Assembly (NCBI GenBank): GCA_023263735.1
Contig: JALQUQ010000040.1
Span: 1 to 13,159, forward strand
Reading direction: 5' to 3'
From: Paracoccaceae bacterium
GTDB lineage: Bacteria; Pseudomonadota; Alphaproteobacteria; Rhodobacterales; Rhodobacteraceae
Length of the DNA stretch: 13,159 bases
Of the stretch, positions 7,001 through 13,159 are shown one piece after another (within the stretch, counting starts at the first letter, position 1; each line of letters starts with the position of its first letter). The notes under the pieces are model-generated. The model was not told where the DNA came from. It ran no database searches and worked only from the letters and a program-made list of their open reading frames with translations. The position numbers were made by a program, and so were the translations under genes.

Positions 7001-9515
7001 GGCGCTGATCACGGTCGTGTCGAACCGCCTGATCGCCATGCAATCCGTCGATGTCGTCAAGGGCGAGAATGTGATCGACATCCCCGTGACAGACGCGTGG
7101 AGCGCGGGCGTTTACGTCACCGCCACCGTGATCCAGCCGATGGATGAACCGACGGGCCGCAATCCGACGCGGGCGCTTGGCCTTGCCCATGCGCTGACCG
7201 CTCCGGGCAAACGACAACTGGACACACTGGTCGAGGTGGCCCCAACCGCAGACCCGCGCGCTCCCCTTGATGTCGCGGTCAAGGTTGGCAATATCGCGGA
7301 TGGCGACGTTGCCTACGTGACCTTGGCCGCCGTCGATCAGGGCATTTTGAACCTGACCGGCACCAAGGCCCCCGATCCTTCTGATTACTACTTTGGAAAG
7401 CGGAAACTCGGGATCGGCATCCGCGACCTTTATGGCCGCTTGATCAACGGGATGAATGGAGAGATGGGCGCGGTCCGCTCGGGCGGCGACGCCTCGGCGC
7501 AGGCGCGCCTGCAATCTCCCCCTCCGACAGAGGAATTGGTCGCCTATTTCACCGGCCCGATCCCTGTCGGTGCCGATGGCTATGCACGCACCAGTTTTGA
7601 CCTGCCGTCGTTCAATGGCACGGTCAAGGTGATGGCCATCGCTTGGTCGGCCACCGCCGTCGGGCAGGCCAATGCCGATGTTTTGGTGCGTGACCCGGTA
7701 GTTGTGACCGCCAGCCTGCCACGCTTCCTCGCCCCCGGTGACCAAAGCCGCCTTCTCTTGGAAATCGTCCATGCCGAGGGGCCGACCGGCACCATGGCCC
7801 TTTCTGTCACCGGCGACAATCTGACCTTGGGCGAACTCCCCGCCTCCATCGACTTGGGGCAGGGTCAGAAGCAGGTGATCTCTCTGGCGGTTCAGGCGCA
7901 ATCGGCGGGCCTGCATCACATCGACATTGCCCTGACCACCCCAGACGGCAAGGTCGTGACCAAAACGCTCGCCCTCCCGGTCGAGGCGAATGATCCCGAA
8001 CTGGCCCGCACATCGCGCCTGACATTGGACGCAGGGCAAACGCTGACCTTTGACAATGCGGCTTTCACCGGGCTTGACCCGGCAACCGCCAAGGCCGTTC
8101 TGGCGATCGGCCCGATTTCCCGGCTGAATGCTCCGGGGCTGCTGGCCGCGCTGGACGCCTATCCCTATGGCTGCACCGAACAGGTCACCTCAAAGGCCTT
8201 GCCGCTTCTTTATTTCGACGAAGTGGCCAAGGTGATGGATCTGCCCGGTGCCACCGATCTGGGCAAGCGCATTGATCAATCCATTGCGGTCGTGTTGGGC
8301 AACCAATCGTCCGAAGGGGCCTTTGGTCTTTGGGGGCCGTCTTCGGGCGATCTGTGGCTGGATGCCTTTGTCACGGATTTCCTCAGCCGGGCCAAAGCGC
8401 GGGGCCATCAGGTGCCCGATCAGGCCTTCCGCCGTGCGCTCGACAATCTTCGCAATCAGGTCAATTACGCCCCCGACTTTACCGGCGGGGCCAATGGCGG
8501 CGGCCGTGATCTGGCCTATGCCCTGATGGTCCTCGCCCGCGAGGGGGCGGCCGCCATTGGCGATTTGCGGTACTACGCCGACGTCAAGGCGGACGACTTC
8601 AGTTCCGCCCTCGCGCAGGCCCAGTTGGGGGCCGCTTTGGCCAGCTATGGCGACCAGCAGCGCGCCGATGCCCTGTTTGCCAAGGCGGTGGCGCGCGTCT
8701 CGGGCCTGCTGGAAGATGAGGGCAGCCGCATCTATCGTGCGGACTACGGCAGCAATTACCGCGACGCCGCCGCACTCCTGACCTTGGCCGTCGAGGCGGG
8801 GACCAACGTGGTTGACCGTGAGGCTTTGGCAGACCGCCTGGCCCGCCCCATCGACAGCCTTTCGACACAAGAGGCGACCTGGGGCCTGATGGCCGCCAAT
8901 GCCCTGATCGACCGGCCACAAACCGATGGGCTGATGATAAATGGGGCCACCCCCACCGGCCCCTTGGTCAAGGTCCTTTCGTCAGGACAAGATCCGGTGG
9001 TGGTCTTCAATGGGTCGCAATCGCCAACGCAGATCACGCTCACCACCTTTGGTGTTCCGACCGAAGCGGAGCCTGCGGGCGGCAATGGCTATGCGATCAA
9101 GCGCAAGTACTACACCCTGACCGGAGAGGCGGTTGACCGCGAAACCTTTACCGTGGGCGAACGTCTGGTCACCGTGATCGAGGTGCAGCCCTTCTCGCGC
9201 ACCGATGCGCGGCTGATGATCGATGATGCTCTGCCCGCTGGGTTCGAAATCGACAACCCGCGCCTGCTGACCAGCGGAGCGGTGTCTGATCTCGATTGGC
9301 TCAACCTGATGGAAGACACGGCCCATGCCGAATTCCGGCAAGACCGGTTCCTTTCGGCGGTCGATCAGCGCGGCTCCGATCCCTTCCGGCTGGCCTATAT
9401 CGTGCGCGCCGTTTCGCCGGGCACGTTCCATCAGCCGGCGGCATCGGTCGTTGATATGTACAATCCCGCCTACCGCGCCCGCACCGACAGCCGCACGATC
9501 ACGATTGCCGAATGA
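4083..9515 (+). CDS. Bacterial alpha-2-macroglobulin family protein with N-terminal PAN/apple domain (YfhM-like)
   Basis: This is an 1810-residue exported protease trap. Residues 1-19 form a signal peptide (MRALIVTVALALAVPAYGQ) with an AxG-type end and no lipobox cysteine. A PAN/apple-like domain at about 22-97 has Cys53, 57, 63 and 75. A helical, TPR-like segment spans about 100-275. Macroglobulin beta domains follow, with A2M_N at about 593-690 (RGAYRAGE) and a second such repeat near 945 (KPAYASGE). A likely bait region lies near 1105-1155, then the A2M domain (about 1155-1240). The thioester motif CTEQ is at Cys1364-Gln1367, inside an alpha/alpha toroid, followed by a C-terminal receptor-binding-like domain from about 1675. 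In this family, proteolysis of the bait exposes the thioester, which captures the protease covalently. The protein is longer than E. coli YfhM (about 1650 residues) because of the PAN and helical region. It overlaps pbpC by 4 bp. A soluble periplasmic location is inferred. Confidence 0.93.
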   Translation: MRALIVTVALALAVPAYGQPVELVPSKRLEFSRDTDLPGGDIGTFLDTSLDACEKACLTNDRCDALTYNSRKRACFIKAGPGEATGFAGAFSAKVLRASAGADALATANLAELTFISPSEMSDVLRQAELMGRIHMTDGQSVEELRLGLKTAEAKGDFRQAAQLAGALATVTDSGADWADYARLMLTASPYVGNERGNYLGRAVNAAVNAYLREPSAPARHSVLLTLARAYEEIGRGQDTVQALRLAQSLQARDDTDTLLDEAIAKYGFRIVETQVQADLMRPRICATFSEDLATSGVDYEVFVQLPEPGMTVSSDGWRNLCVEGLTHGQRYAITFRDGLPAANGQTTVKPVTITQFVRDRVAGARFPGRSYVLPRSADAALPVETVNTTKLDLTLYRIDDRNLTRAFQNDYFGEPMRYWQEEYFSGEIASEIWTGHATVGMEINHDVTTRLPLGEALKGQPVGVYALKATVPGEEPDVSAPAWQWFVVSDLGLTTLSGVDGLHVFVRSLGTAEAVKGVQIDLVSTANEVLATTTTDDKGYARFDPGLAQGKGGKSPALVVARGEGEDLAFLSLTDPEFDLSDRGVSGREAAKPIDLFVASDRGAYRAGETIHVTALARDADLAAIAGLPITAVLKRPDGVEYSRQLSQDAGAGGHVFALPVAGSAPRGVWSIDFFADTNAAALATKTVLVEDFLPERIDFTLDPEVEAVSLTDTPSIAVDAKFLFGAPGADLAVEGEVLVRAAKEMPGFAGYVFGPSKDPFPAQTETFGGDRTGEDGSVVVYPYLPQIETQDRPLEARFTVRVSEGSGRPVERQITLPITPAGNLIGVKPLFDGVAAEGRDAAFEVIAVSPKGQRVEMPVTWKLTQNQTTYQWYQSYGDWSWEAISSRKIVAEGEATLGQDRVEILAPVDWGNYELTVTGGDAVTSYVFDAGWYAPADVTATPDTLEVSLDKPAYASGETAKLRVVPRTDGKALITVVSNRLIAMQSVDVVKGENVIDIPVTDAWSAGVYVTATVIQPMDEPTGRNPTRALGLAHALTAPGKRQLDTLVEVAPTADPRAPLDVAVKVGNIADGDVAYVTLAAVDQGILNLTGTKAPDPSDYYFGKRKLGIGIRDLYGRLINGMNGEMGAVRSGGDASAQARLQSPPPTEELVAYFTGPIPVGADGYARTSFDLPSFNGTVKVMAIAWSATAVGQANADVLVRDPVVVTASLPRFLAPGDQSRLLLEIVHAEGPTGTMALSVTGDNLTLGELPASIDLGQGQKQVISLAVQAQSAGLHHIDIALTTPDGKVVTKTLALPVEANDPELARTSRLTLDAGQTLTFDNAAFTGLDPATAKAVLAIGPISRLNAPGLLAALDAYPYGCTEQVTSKALPLLYFDEVAKVMDLPGATDLGKRIDQSIAVVLGNQSSEGAFGLWGPSSGDLWLDAFVTDFLSRAKARGHQVPDQAFRRALDNLRNQVNYAPDFTGGANGGGRDLAYALMVLAREGAAAIGDLRYYADVKADDFSSALAQAQLGAALASYGDQQRADALFAKAVARVSGLLEDEGSRIYRADYGSNYRDAAALLTLAVEAGTNVVDREALADRLARPIDSLSTQEATWGLMAANALIDRPQTDGLMINGATPTGPLVKVLSSGQDPVVVFNGSQSPTQITLTTFGVPTEAEPAGGNGYAIKRKYYTLTGEAVDRETFTVGERLVTVIEVQPFSRTDARLMIDDALPAGFEIDNPRLLTSGAVSDLDWLNLMEDTAHAEFRQDRFLSAVDQRGSDPFRLAYIVRAVSPGTFHQPAASVVDMYNPAYRARTDSRTITIAE

Positions 9516-11563
9516 AATCTGGCCGTCTGTCAGCGTTGATCCTTGGCACGGCTCTGGTCCTGTGGACCGGGGCCGCCGCCCGCGACCGGTTTGATGCGTT
9601 CATCGCCGCAACCGTCCTGCCCTCCATCACGCTCTCCACCTCGGTCGAGGTGGTGGATCGCACCGGAACCCTGTTGCGTGCCTATACCGTAGATGATGGG
9701 CGCTGGCGGATGCGTGTCGACGTCGATCAGGTCGATGCCAATTATATCAATATGTTGGTCAATTATGAGGACAAGCGGTTCTATTCCCATCCCGGGGTGG
9801 ATCTGATCTCGCTGGGCCGGGCCGCGCTGCAATACATGCGCTATGGCCGCATCATTTCGGGCGGTTCCACCCTGACGATGCAGGTCGCCCGCCTGCTTGA
9901 AGACAGCGGCACCGGCCGAATGACCGGGAAATTGCGGCAGATGCGGGTGGCGCTGGCGCTGGAACGGCGGCTGACCAAAGATCAGATTCTTGGCCTCTAC
10001 CTCCACCTCGCGCCCTTTGGTGGCAATCTCGAAGGCGTACGCGCCGCCACGTTCGCCTACTTTGGCAAGGAACCCAAGCGGCTGACCCCGGCCGAGGCGG
10101 CCCTGCTGATCGCTATCCCGCAGGCCCCGGAATCCCGTCGCCCCGACCGCTCGCACAGCGCCGCCGTCATCGCCCGCGCCCGTGTTCTGGCCCGCGCGAT
10201 CCGTGACCATGTGATCGAGGCTGAGGCGGGCACCGGCACCGAAACCGAGCCTGTTCCACACGAACGCCGCCCCTTTCCCGCCCTCGCCCCCCATCTCTCT
10301 GACCGCGCATTGGCCGAGGCACGCGATATCCAGCGTCACGAACTGACCATCGACGCCCGCCTGCAACGCAGTCTCGAAGATCTGGCGCAAGACATCGTCC
10401 GCCAGGGGTCTGACAAGCTTCAGATCGCGATTTTGGCGGTTGACCACAAATCGGGCGAAATTCTTGCCTCGGTTGGATCAGCCGCCTTTCAGGCCGATGA
10501 TCGCGCCGGTTTCGTCGATATGACGCAGGCGATCCGCTCTCCCGGGTCCACTCTGAAACCGCTGATCTATGCGCTGGCCTTTGATCAGGGCCTCGCCCAC
10601 CCCGAAACCCTGATCGATGACCGCCCCATGTCGTTTCAGGGCTACGCCCCCCAGAATTTTGACCGCAAATACCACGGCACCCTGCGCGTGCGTGAGGCGT
10701 TGCAACTGTCGCTGAACATTCCCGTCGTTCAGGTCCTTGAATCTCTCGGCCCGGTCAAACTGTTGACGACGCTCGAAAAGGCCGGGGTGCCTGCCATCAT
10801 TCCCGGGCGGCAACCCGGGCTTGCCATCGGGCTGGGCGGCATTGGCGTCACCCTGCAAGATCTGGTTCAGGTTTATGCCGCCTTGGCCCGCGGGGGGGTG
10901 ACCCGCCCGCTGTACTGGCGGCTCAACGCCGATCATCCGCAGGGGCAAAGACTGGTCAGCGACGTTTCGGCCTGGATGGTTGGCGATATTCTGGCCGGTC
11001 TTGCGCCCCCGCCCGGCGCCCCTGCCAACCGCTTGGCCTATAAAACTGGCACAAGCTATGGCAACCGCGATGCCTGGGCCATCGGTTATGACGGGCGCCA
11101 TGTCATCGGCGTCTGGATGGGGCGCGCCGACGGCACCCCGGTTCCCGGTGCCTTTGGGGCCGATACCGCCGCGCCCGCGCTGTTTCAGGCCTTTGCCCGC
11201 CTGAAACCCCGGCTGGAACCGCAGCCTGCACCGCCCCCTGCAACGCTGCTCGTCTCGAACGCCGAATTGCCGCAGCCCTTGCAGCGGTTTCATTCCCGCA
11301 TTGATGGCATGCTCGTTTTGGCCAATGCGCCCTCGGTGATCTTTCCCCCCGATGGGGCCGAGGTCGAGCTTCTGCCCGAGGGGGTGGCGGTCAAGGTGCA
11401 GGGAGGCAAGGCCCCGTTCACATGGCTGGCCAATGGCAAACCCGTGATCATCGGCCAGCGCGATCGCGCCCTTCTGTTACCTGAAACGGGAACGGGCTTT
11501 ATCATCCTATCGGTCATCGATGCCGAGGGCAGATCCGCCCAAAGCCGCGTCTGGCTGAAATAG
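9512..11563 (+). CDS. pbpC: Penicillin-binding protein 1C (class A, transglycosylase/transpeptidase)
   Basis: This is a 683-residue bifunctional peptidoglycan synthase anchored by an N-terminal membrane helix (about 6-24). The GT51 transglycosylase domain has catalytic Glu86 in EDKRFYSHPGVD and the GGSTLTMQ motif near 117-124. The transpeptidase domain has nucleophile Ser346 with Lys349 (SPGSTLKP), the SxN motif Ser400-Asn402 (SLN) and Lys511-Thr-Gly (KTGTSYGNRDAW). A beta-rich C-terminal domain at about 598-683 matches the BiPBP_C domain typical of PBP1C; overall it is shorter than E. coli PBP1C (770). The protein has no cysteine. Its ATG overlaps the macroglobulin stop (ATGA), and no Shine-Dalgarno precedes it, so translation probably depends on re-initiation after the upstream gene. 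Pairing with a thioester macroglobulin is conserved in many bacteria and supports a shared envelope-defence and repair role. The gene ends 2 bp from the convergent gene at 11566. Confidence 0.95.
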   Translation: MKSGRLSALILGTALVLWTGAAARDRFDAFIAATVLPSITLSTSVEVVDRTGTLLRAYTVDDGRWRMRVDVDQVDANYINMLVNYEDKRFYSHPGVDLISLGRAALQYMRYGRIISGGSTLTMQVARLLEDSGTGRMTGKLRQMRVALALERRLTKDQILGLYLHLAPFGGNLEGVRAATFAYFGKEPKRLTPAEAALLIAIPQAPESRRPDRSHSAAVIARARVLARAIRDHVIEAEAGTGTETEPVPHERRPFPALAPHLSDRALAEARDIQRHELTIDARLQRSLEDLAQDIVRQGSDKLQIAILAVDHKSGEILASVGSAAFQADDRAGFVDMTQAIRSPGSTLKPLIYALAFDQGLAHPETLIDDRPMSFQGYAPQNFDRKYHGTLRVREALQLSLNIPVVQVLESLGPVKLLTTLEKAGVPAIIPGRQPGLAIGLGGIGVTLQDLVQVYAALARGGVTRPLYWRLNADHPQGQRLVSDVSAWMVGDILAGLAPPPGAPANRLAYKTGTSYGNRDAWAIGYDGRHVIGVWMGRADGTPVPGAFGADTAAPALFQAFARLKPRLEPQPAPPPATLLVSNAELPQPLQRFHSRIDGMLVLANAPSVIFPPDGAEVELLPEGVAVKVQGGKAPFTWLANGKPVIIGQRDRALLLPETGTGFIILSVIDAEGRSAQSRVWLK

Positions 11564-11565
11564 CC

Positions 11566-12087
11566 CTAGCCCAGCAAACAGTCTGATACCCGCACATCGA
11601 CGCCAAAGGCCGCATTCGGCCCAAAGGTCAGCCCTTTGACATCCACGAACAGCGCCCCGTTCTGGGTCGAAATCCGGTCATCGGTCAGCTCGATCGTGTT
11701 TGACCCGGCATCGACCCGCGCGCTTTCAAACAGGCCGCATTCCGCCTCGAACCGCAGCACATAGCCGTTGAACCGCGCCGGCTGGAAAAAACTTCCCTGC
11801 TGCTTTCCGTAGGAGAATTCAATCCGGTCATTGGTGATCTCGATGCGCACGGGCACCACATCCAACCCGTTAAAGCCATTTTCCGGCAGCAGATCGAATT
11901 CGACCGAATTGCCCACCCGCACCGTCCGACCCTTGCTGATAAAGATGGGCGCGCCATCCACATCATAGGTTTCGACGTTCATCGTGACCAAACGCCCAAT
12001 CAGCGTGCCATCAGCCGCCACGGGGCTGGCCACCCATGCGGCCAAGACGCCCCAGGTCAGGGCCCTGCAAGAGAAACGGAAAGCCAT
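11566..12087 (-). CDS. Small secreted/periplasmic protein of unknown function
   Basis: I do not recognise a family. From the ATG at 12087 the product is 173 residues. Residues 1-25 form a signal peptide (basic start, hydrophobic TWGVLAAWVAS, likely cleavage after PVAA), so export is predicted. The mature part (about 148 residues) is rich in alternating beta-type segments (RIEITNDRIEFSYG, VLRFEAECGLF, FGVDVRVSDC) and has two cysteines, Cys117 and Cys170, which could form a disulfide near the C-terminus. No membrane helix, catalytic motif or lipobox is seen. A longer frame reaches a GTG at 12114, but the ATG at 12087 has GGAG 5 nt upstream and gives a better signal peptide, so I prefer it. The gene is co-directional with and downstream of accA across a 72-bp gap and convergent with pbpC. 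It is probably real because of the signal peptide, the ribosome-binding site and the even composition. Confidence 0.75.
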   Translation of the reverse strand: MAFRFSCRALTWGVLAAWVASPVAADGTLIGRLVTMNVETYDVDGAPIFISKGRTVRVGNSVEFDLLPENGFNGLDVVPVRIEITNDRIEFSYGKQQGSFFQPARFNGYVLRFEAECGLFESARVDAGSNTIELTDDRISTQNGALFVDVKGLTFGPNAAFGVDVRVSDCLLG

Positions 12088-12092
12088 GCGCA

Positions 12093-12096
12093 CTCC
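12093..12096 (-). promoter_or_regulatory. Shine-Dalgarno deciding the start of the secreted protein
   Basis: GGAG on the minus strand sits 5 nt upstream of the ATG at 12087. It favours this start over the in-frame GTG at 12114, which lies upstream of the site and has no comparable motif. Confidence 0.65.
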
Positions 12097-12126
12097 ATCA
12101 GATGGAATACGCACAACTTACCCGAA

Positions 12127-12147
12127 TTTTCGAAAAACCTAAGGTTT
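12127..12147 (-). terminator. Abutting palindromes downstream of accA, possible weak terminator
   Basis: Two palindromes overlap by two bases: TTTTCGAAAA (12127-12136) and AAACCTAAGGTTT (12135-12147). On the minus strand, 13 nt past the accA stop, the second can fold as AAACC-TTA-GGTTT and runs into two further T residues. The stem is short and AT-rich, so termination would be weak. The same sites lie about 40-60 bp upstream of the secreted-protein start, where they could equally be an operator. Confidence 0.3.
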
Positions 12148-12159
12148 ATTTGACCGGGC

Positions 12160-13119
12160 TCAGGCCGCCAGACCCTTGCTGCCCATTTCCAGGAATTTTG
12201 TGCGGCGATCCTTGATCAGCGCTTCGGGTTTCTTGCCGGAAAGTTCGCCCAGCATCGCCTCGATCGCCTTGCCCACCGCCTCGATGGTTTCCCGCCGCCC
12301 GCGCTGCGCGCCGCCCACGGGTTCGGAAATCACCCGATCCACCACGCCCAGCTTGACCAGATCCTGCGCCGTCAAACGCAGGGCCTCGGCCGCCTCGCGC
12401 ATCTTGTCGGAATCCTTCCACAGGATCGACGCACAGCCTTCGGGGCTGATCACCGAATAGATCGAATGTTCCAACATGGCGACCCGGTTCGCCGTCGCAA
12501 AGGCCACCGCCCCGCCCGAACCGCCTTCGCCCACCACGACCGAAATCAGCGGCACGCCGATTTCCAGACATTTCGCCGTTGACCGCGCAATGGCCTCGGA
12601 CTGGCCGCGCTCTTCGGCCCCCTTGCCCGGATAGGCGCCGGGGGTGTCAACCAGCGTAATCACCGGCAAACCGAACCGATGCGCCATTTCCATCAGTCGA
12701 ATGGCTTTGCGATAGCCCTCGGGCCGGGCCATACCGAAATTCCGCTCGATCCGGCTTTTGGTATCGGCGCCTTTTTCATGGCCAATCACCATCACCGGCT
12801 TGTCATTGAACCGCGCCAGCCCACCGATGACCGCCAGATCCTCGGCAAAGTTGCGATCCCCGGCCAAGGGCGTGAATTCGGTAAACAGCGCCTCGACATA
12901 ATCCTTGCAATGCGGGCGGTCCTGATGGCGGGCCACCTGACACTTTTGCCAAGGCGTCAGAGTCTTGTACAAATCGCGCAACAGGGTCTCGGCCTTGCGG
13001 TCCAGCCCCTCGGCCTCTTTGTTCACATCCATTTCCGGATTGGCCCGCGCCATGGCGCGCAGCTCTTCAGCCTTACCTTCGATTTCGGCCAAGGGCTTTT
13101 CAAATTCCAGATAGATCAT
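12160..13119 (-). CDS. accA: Acetyl-CoA carboxylase carboxyltransferase subunit alpha
   Basis: AccA pairs with AccD to form the carboxyltransferase that moves the carboxyl group from carboxybiotin to acetyl-CoA, giving malonyl-CoA in the first committed step of fatty acid synthesis in the cytoplasm. The 319-residue length equals that of E. coli AccA. The N-terminal helical region ([17 protein letters not shown]) is typical. [20 protein letters not shown] lies at 55-74, [21 protein letters not shown] at 156-176, and the glycine-rich GEGGSGGA loop of the crotonase-like fold at 197-204, followed by [12 protein letters not shown] at 224-235. No residue expected of the family is obviously missing. 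The start ATG at 13119 has GGAG (13129-13126) 6 nt upstream. AccD is not in the window, as is common when accA and accD are unlinked. The zinc finger belongs to AccD, not to this subunit. Confidence 0.97.
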   Translation of the reverse strand: MIYLEFEKPLAEIEGKAEELRAMARANPEMDVNKEAEGLDRKAETLLRDLYKTLTPWQKCQVARHQDRPHCKDYVEALFTEFTPLAGDRNFAEDLAVIGGLARFNDKPVMVIGHEKGADTKSRIERNFGMARPEGYRKAIRLMEMAHRFGLPVITLVDTPGAYPGKGAEERGQSEAIARSTAKCLEIGVPLISVVVGEGGSGGAVAFATANRVAMLEHSIYSVISPEGCASILWKDSDKMREAAEALRLTAQDLVKLGVVDRVISEPVGGAQRGRRETIEAVGKAIEAMLGELSGKKPEALIKDRRTKFLEMGSKGLAA

Positions 13120-13142
13120 CTCACGCTCCGGTCGGTTCCTGC

Positions 13143-13148
13143 CCTATA
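13143..13148 (-). promoter_or_regulatory. Possible -10 element for accA
   Basis: TATAGG on the minus strand lies 23 nt upstream of the accA ATG and would give a short leader carrying the GGAG site. The matching -35 would fall beyond the right edge of the window, so the call cannot be completed here. Confidence 0.25.
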
Positions 13149-13159
13149 TGGCCTTGACC

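Noticed and set aside
5802..8039. 745-codon open frame on the minus strand inside the macroglobulin gene
   Set aside because: It is antisense to a gene with clear family motifs along its whole length. The translation is low in hydrophobic patterning, rich in Gly/Arg/Asp and shows no domain. Long antisense frames without stops are expected in GC-rich DNA.
12088..12114. GTG start at 12114 for the secreted protein (182 residues)
   Set aside because: It adds nine residues before the signal peptide and has no upstream Shine-Dalgarno, whereas the ATG at 12087 has GGAG at proper spacing.

Overview
The window is a GC-rich chromosomal segment. Protein similarity, gene order and the compact, high-GC3 coding style point to an alphaproteobacterium of the Rhodobacterales (Rhodobacteraceae/Paracoccaceae type). 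This family-level placement is an inference, and no genus can be named from the sequence alone. Base composition and codon style look uniform across the window. I see no transposase, integrase, tRNA, rRNA or phage gene, so this reads as ordinary core and peri-core chromosome rather than a mobile island.

Layout, left to right. (1) The 3' part of recQ (+), a DNA helicase whose ATPase core lies off the left edge; its C-terminus carries two HRDC-like modules. (2) A 229-bp convergent intergenic region holding two candidate terminators and a lone 31-bp element that closely resembles a CRISPR repeat of the type I-C style. (3) A large soluble hybrid sensor histidine kinase (-) with coiled coil, two PAS domains, HisKA/HATPase and two receiver domains. 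(4) A 157-bp divergent intergenic region. (5) A translationally coupled pair (+): a 1810-residue bacterial alpha-2-macroglobulin with a PAN/apple domain at its N-terminus, and penicillin-binding protein 1C (pbpC). (6) A small uncharacterised secreted protein (-), convergent with pbpC and separated from it by only 2 bp. (7) accA (-), the acetyl-CoA carboxylase carboxyltransferase alpha subunit, complete, with its promoter at or beyond the right edge.

How the genes work together. The alpha-2-macroglobulin/PBP1C pair is a known conserved bacterial unit, as in E. coli yfhM-pbpC. The protease-trapping thioester protein is thought to guard the periplasm when the envelope is breached, while PBP1C repairs or synthesises peptidoglycan. 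Here the two reading frames overlap by 4 bp (ATGA), and pbpC has no Shine-Dalgarno of its own, so coupling looks strict. The divergent histidine kinase shares the intergenic region with this pair, but nothing in the sequence proves a regulatory link. recQ and accA are housekeeping genes with no evident functional tie to the rest.

I did not find a clearly new biological system. The items most worth a second look are the solo CRISPR-repeat-like element at 1340-1370, the seven-cysteine pattern of the PAN-A2M protein, and the unrecognised secreted protein at 11566-12087.
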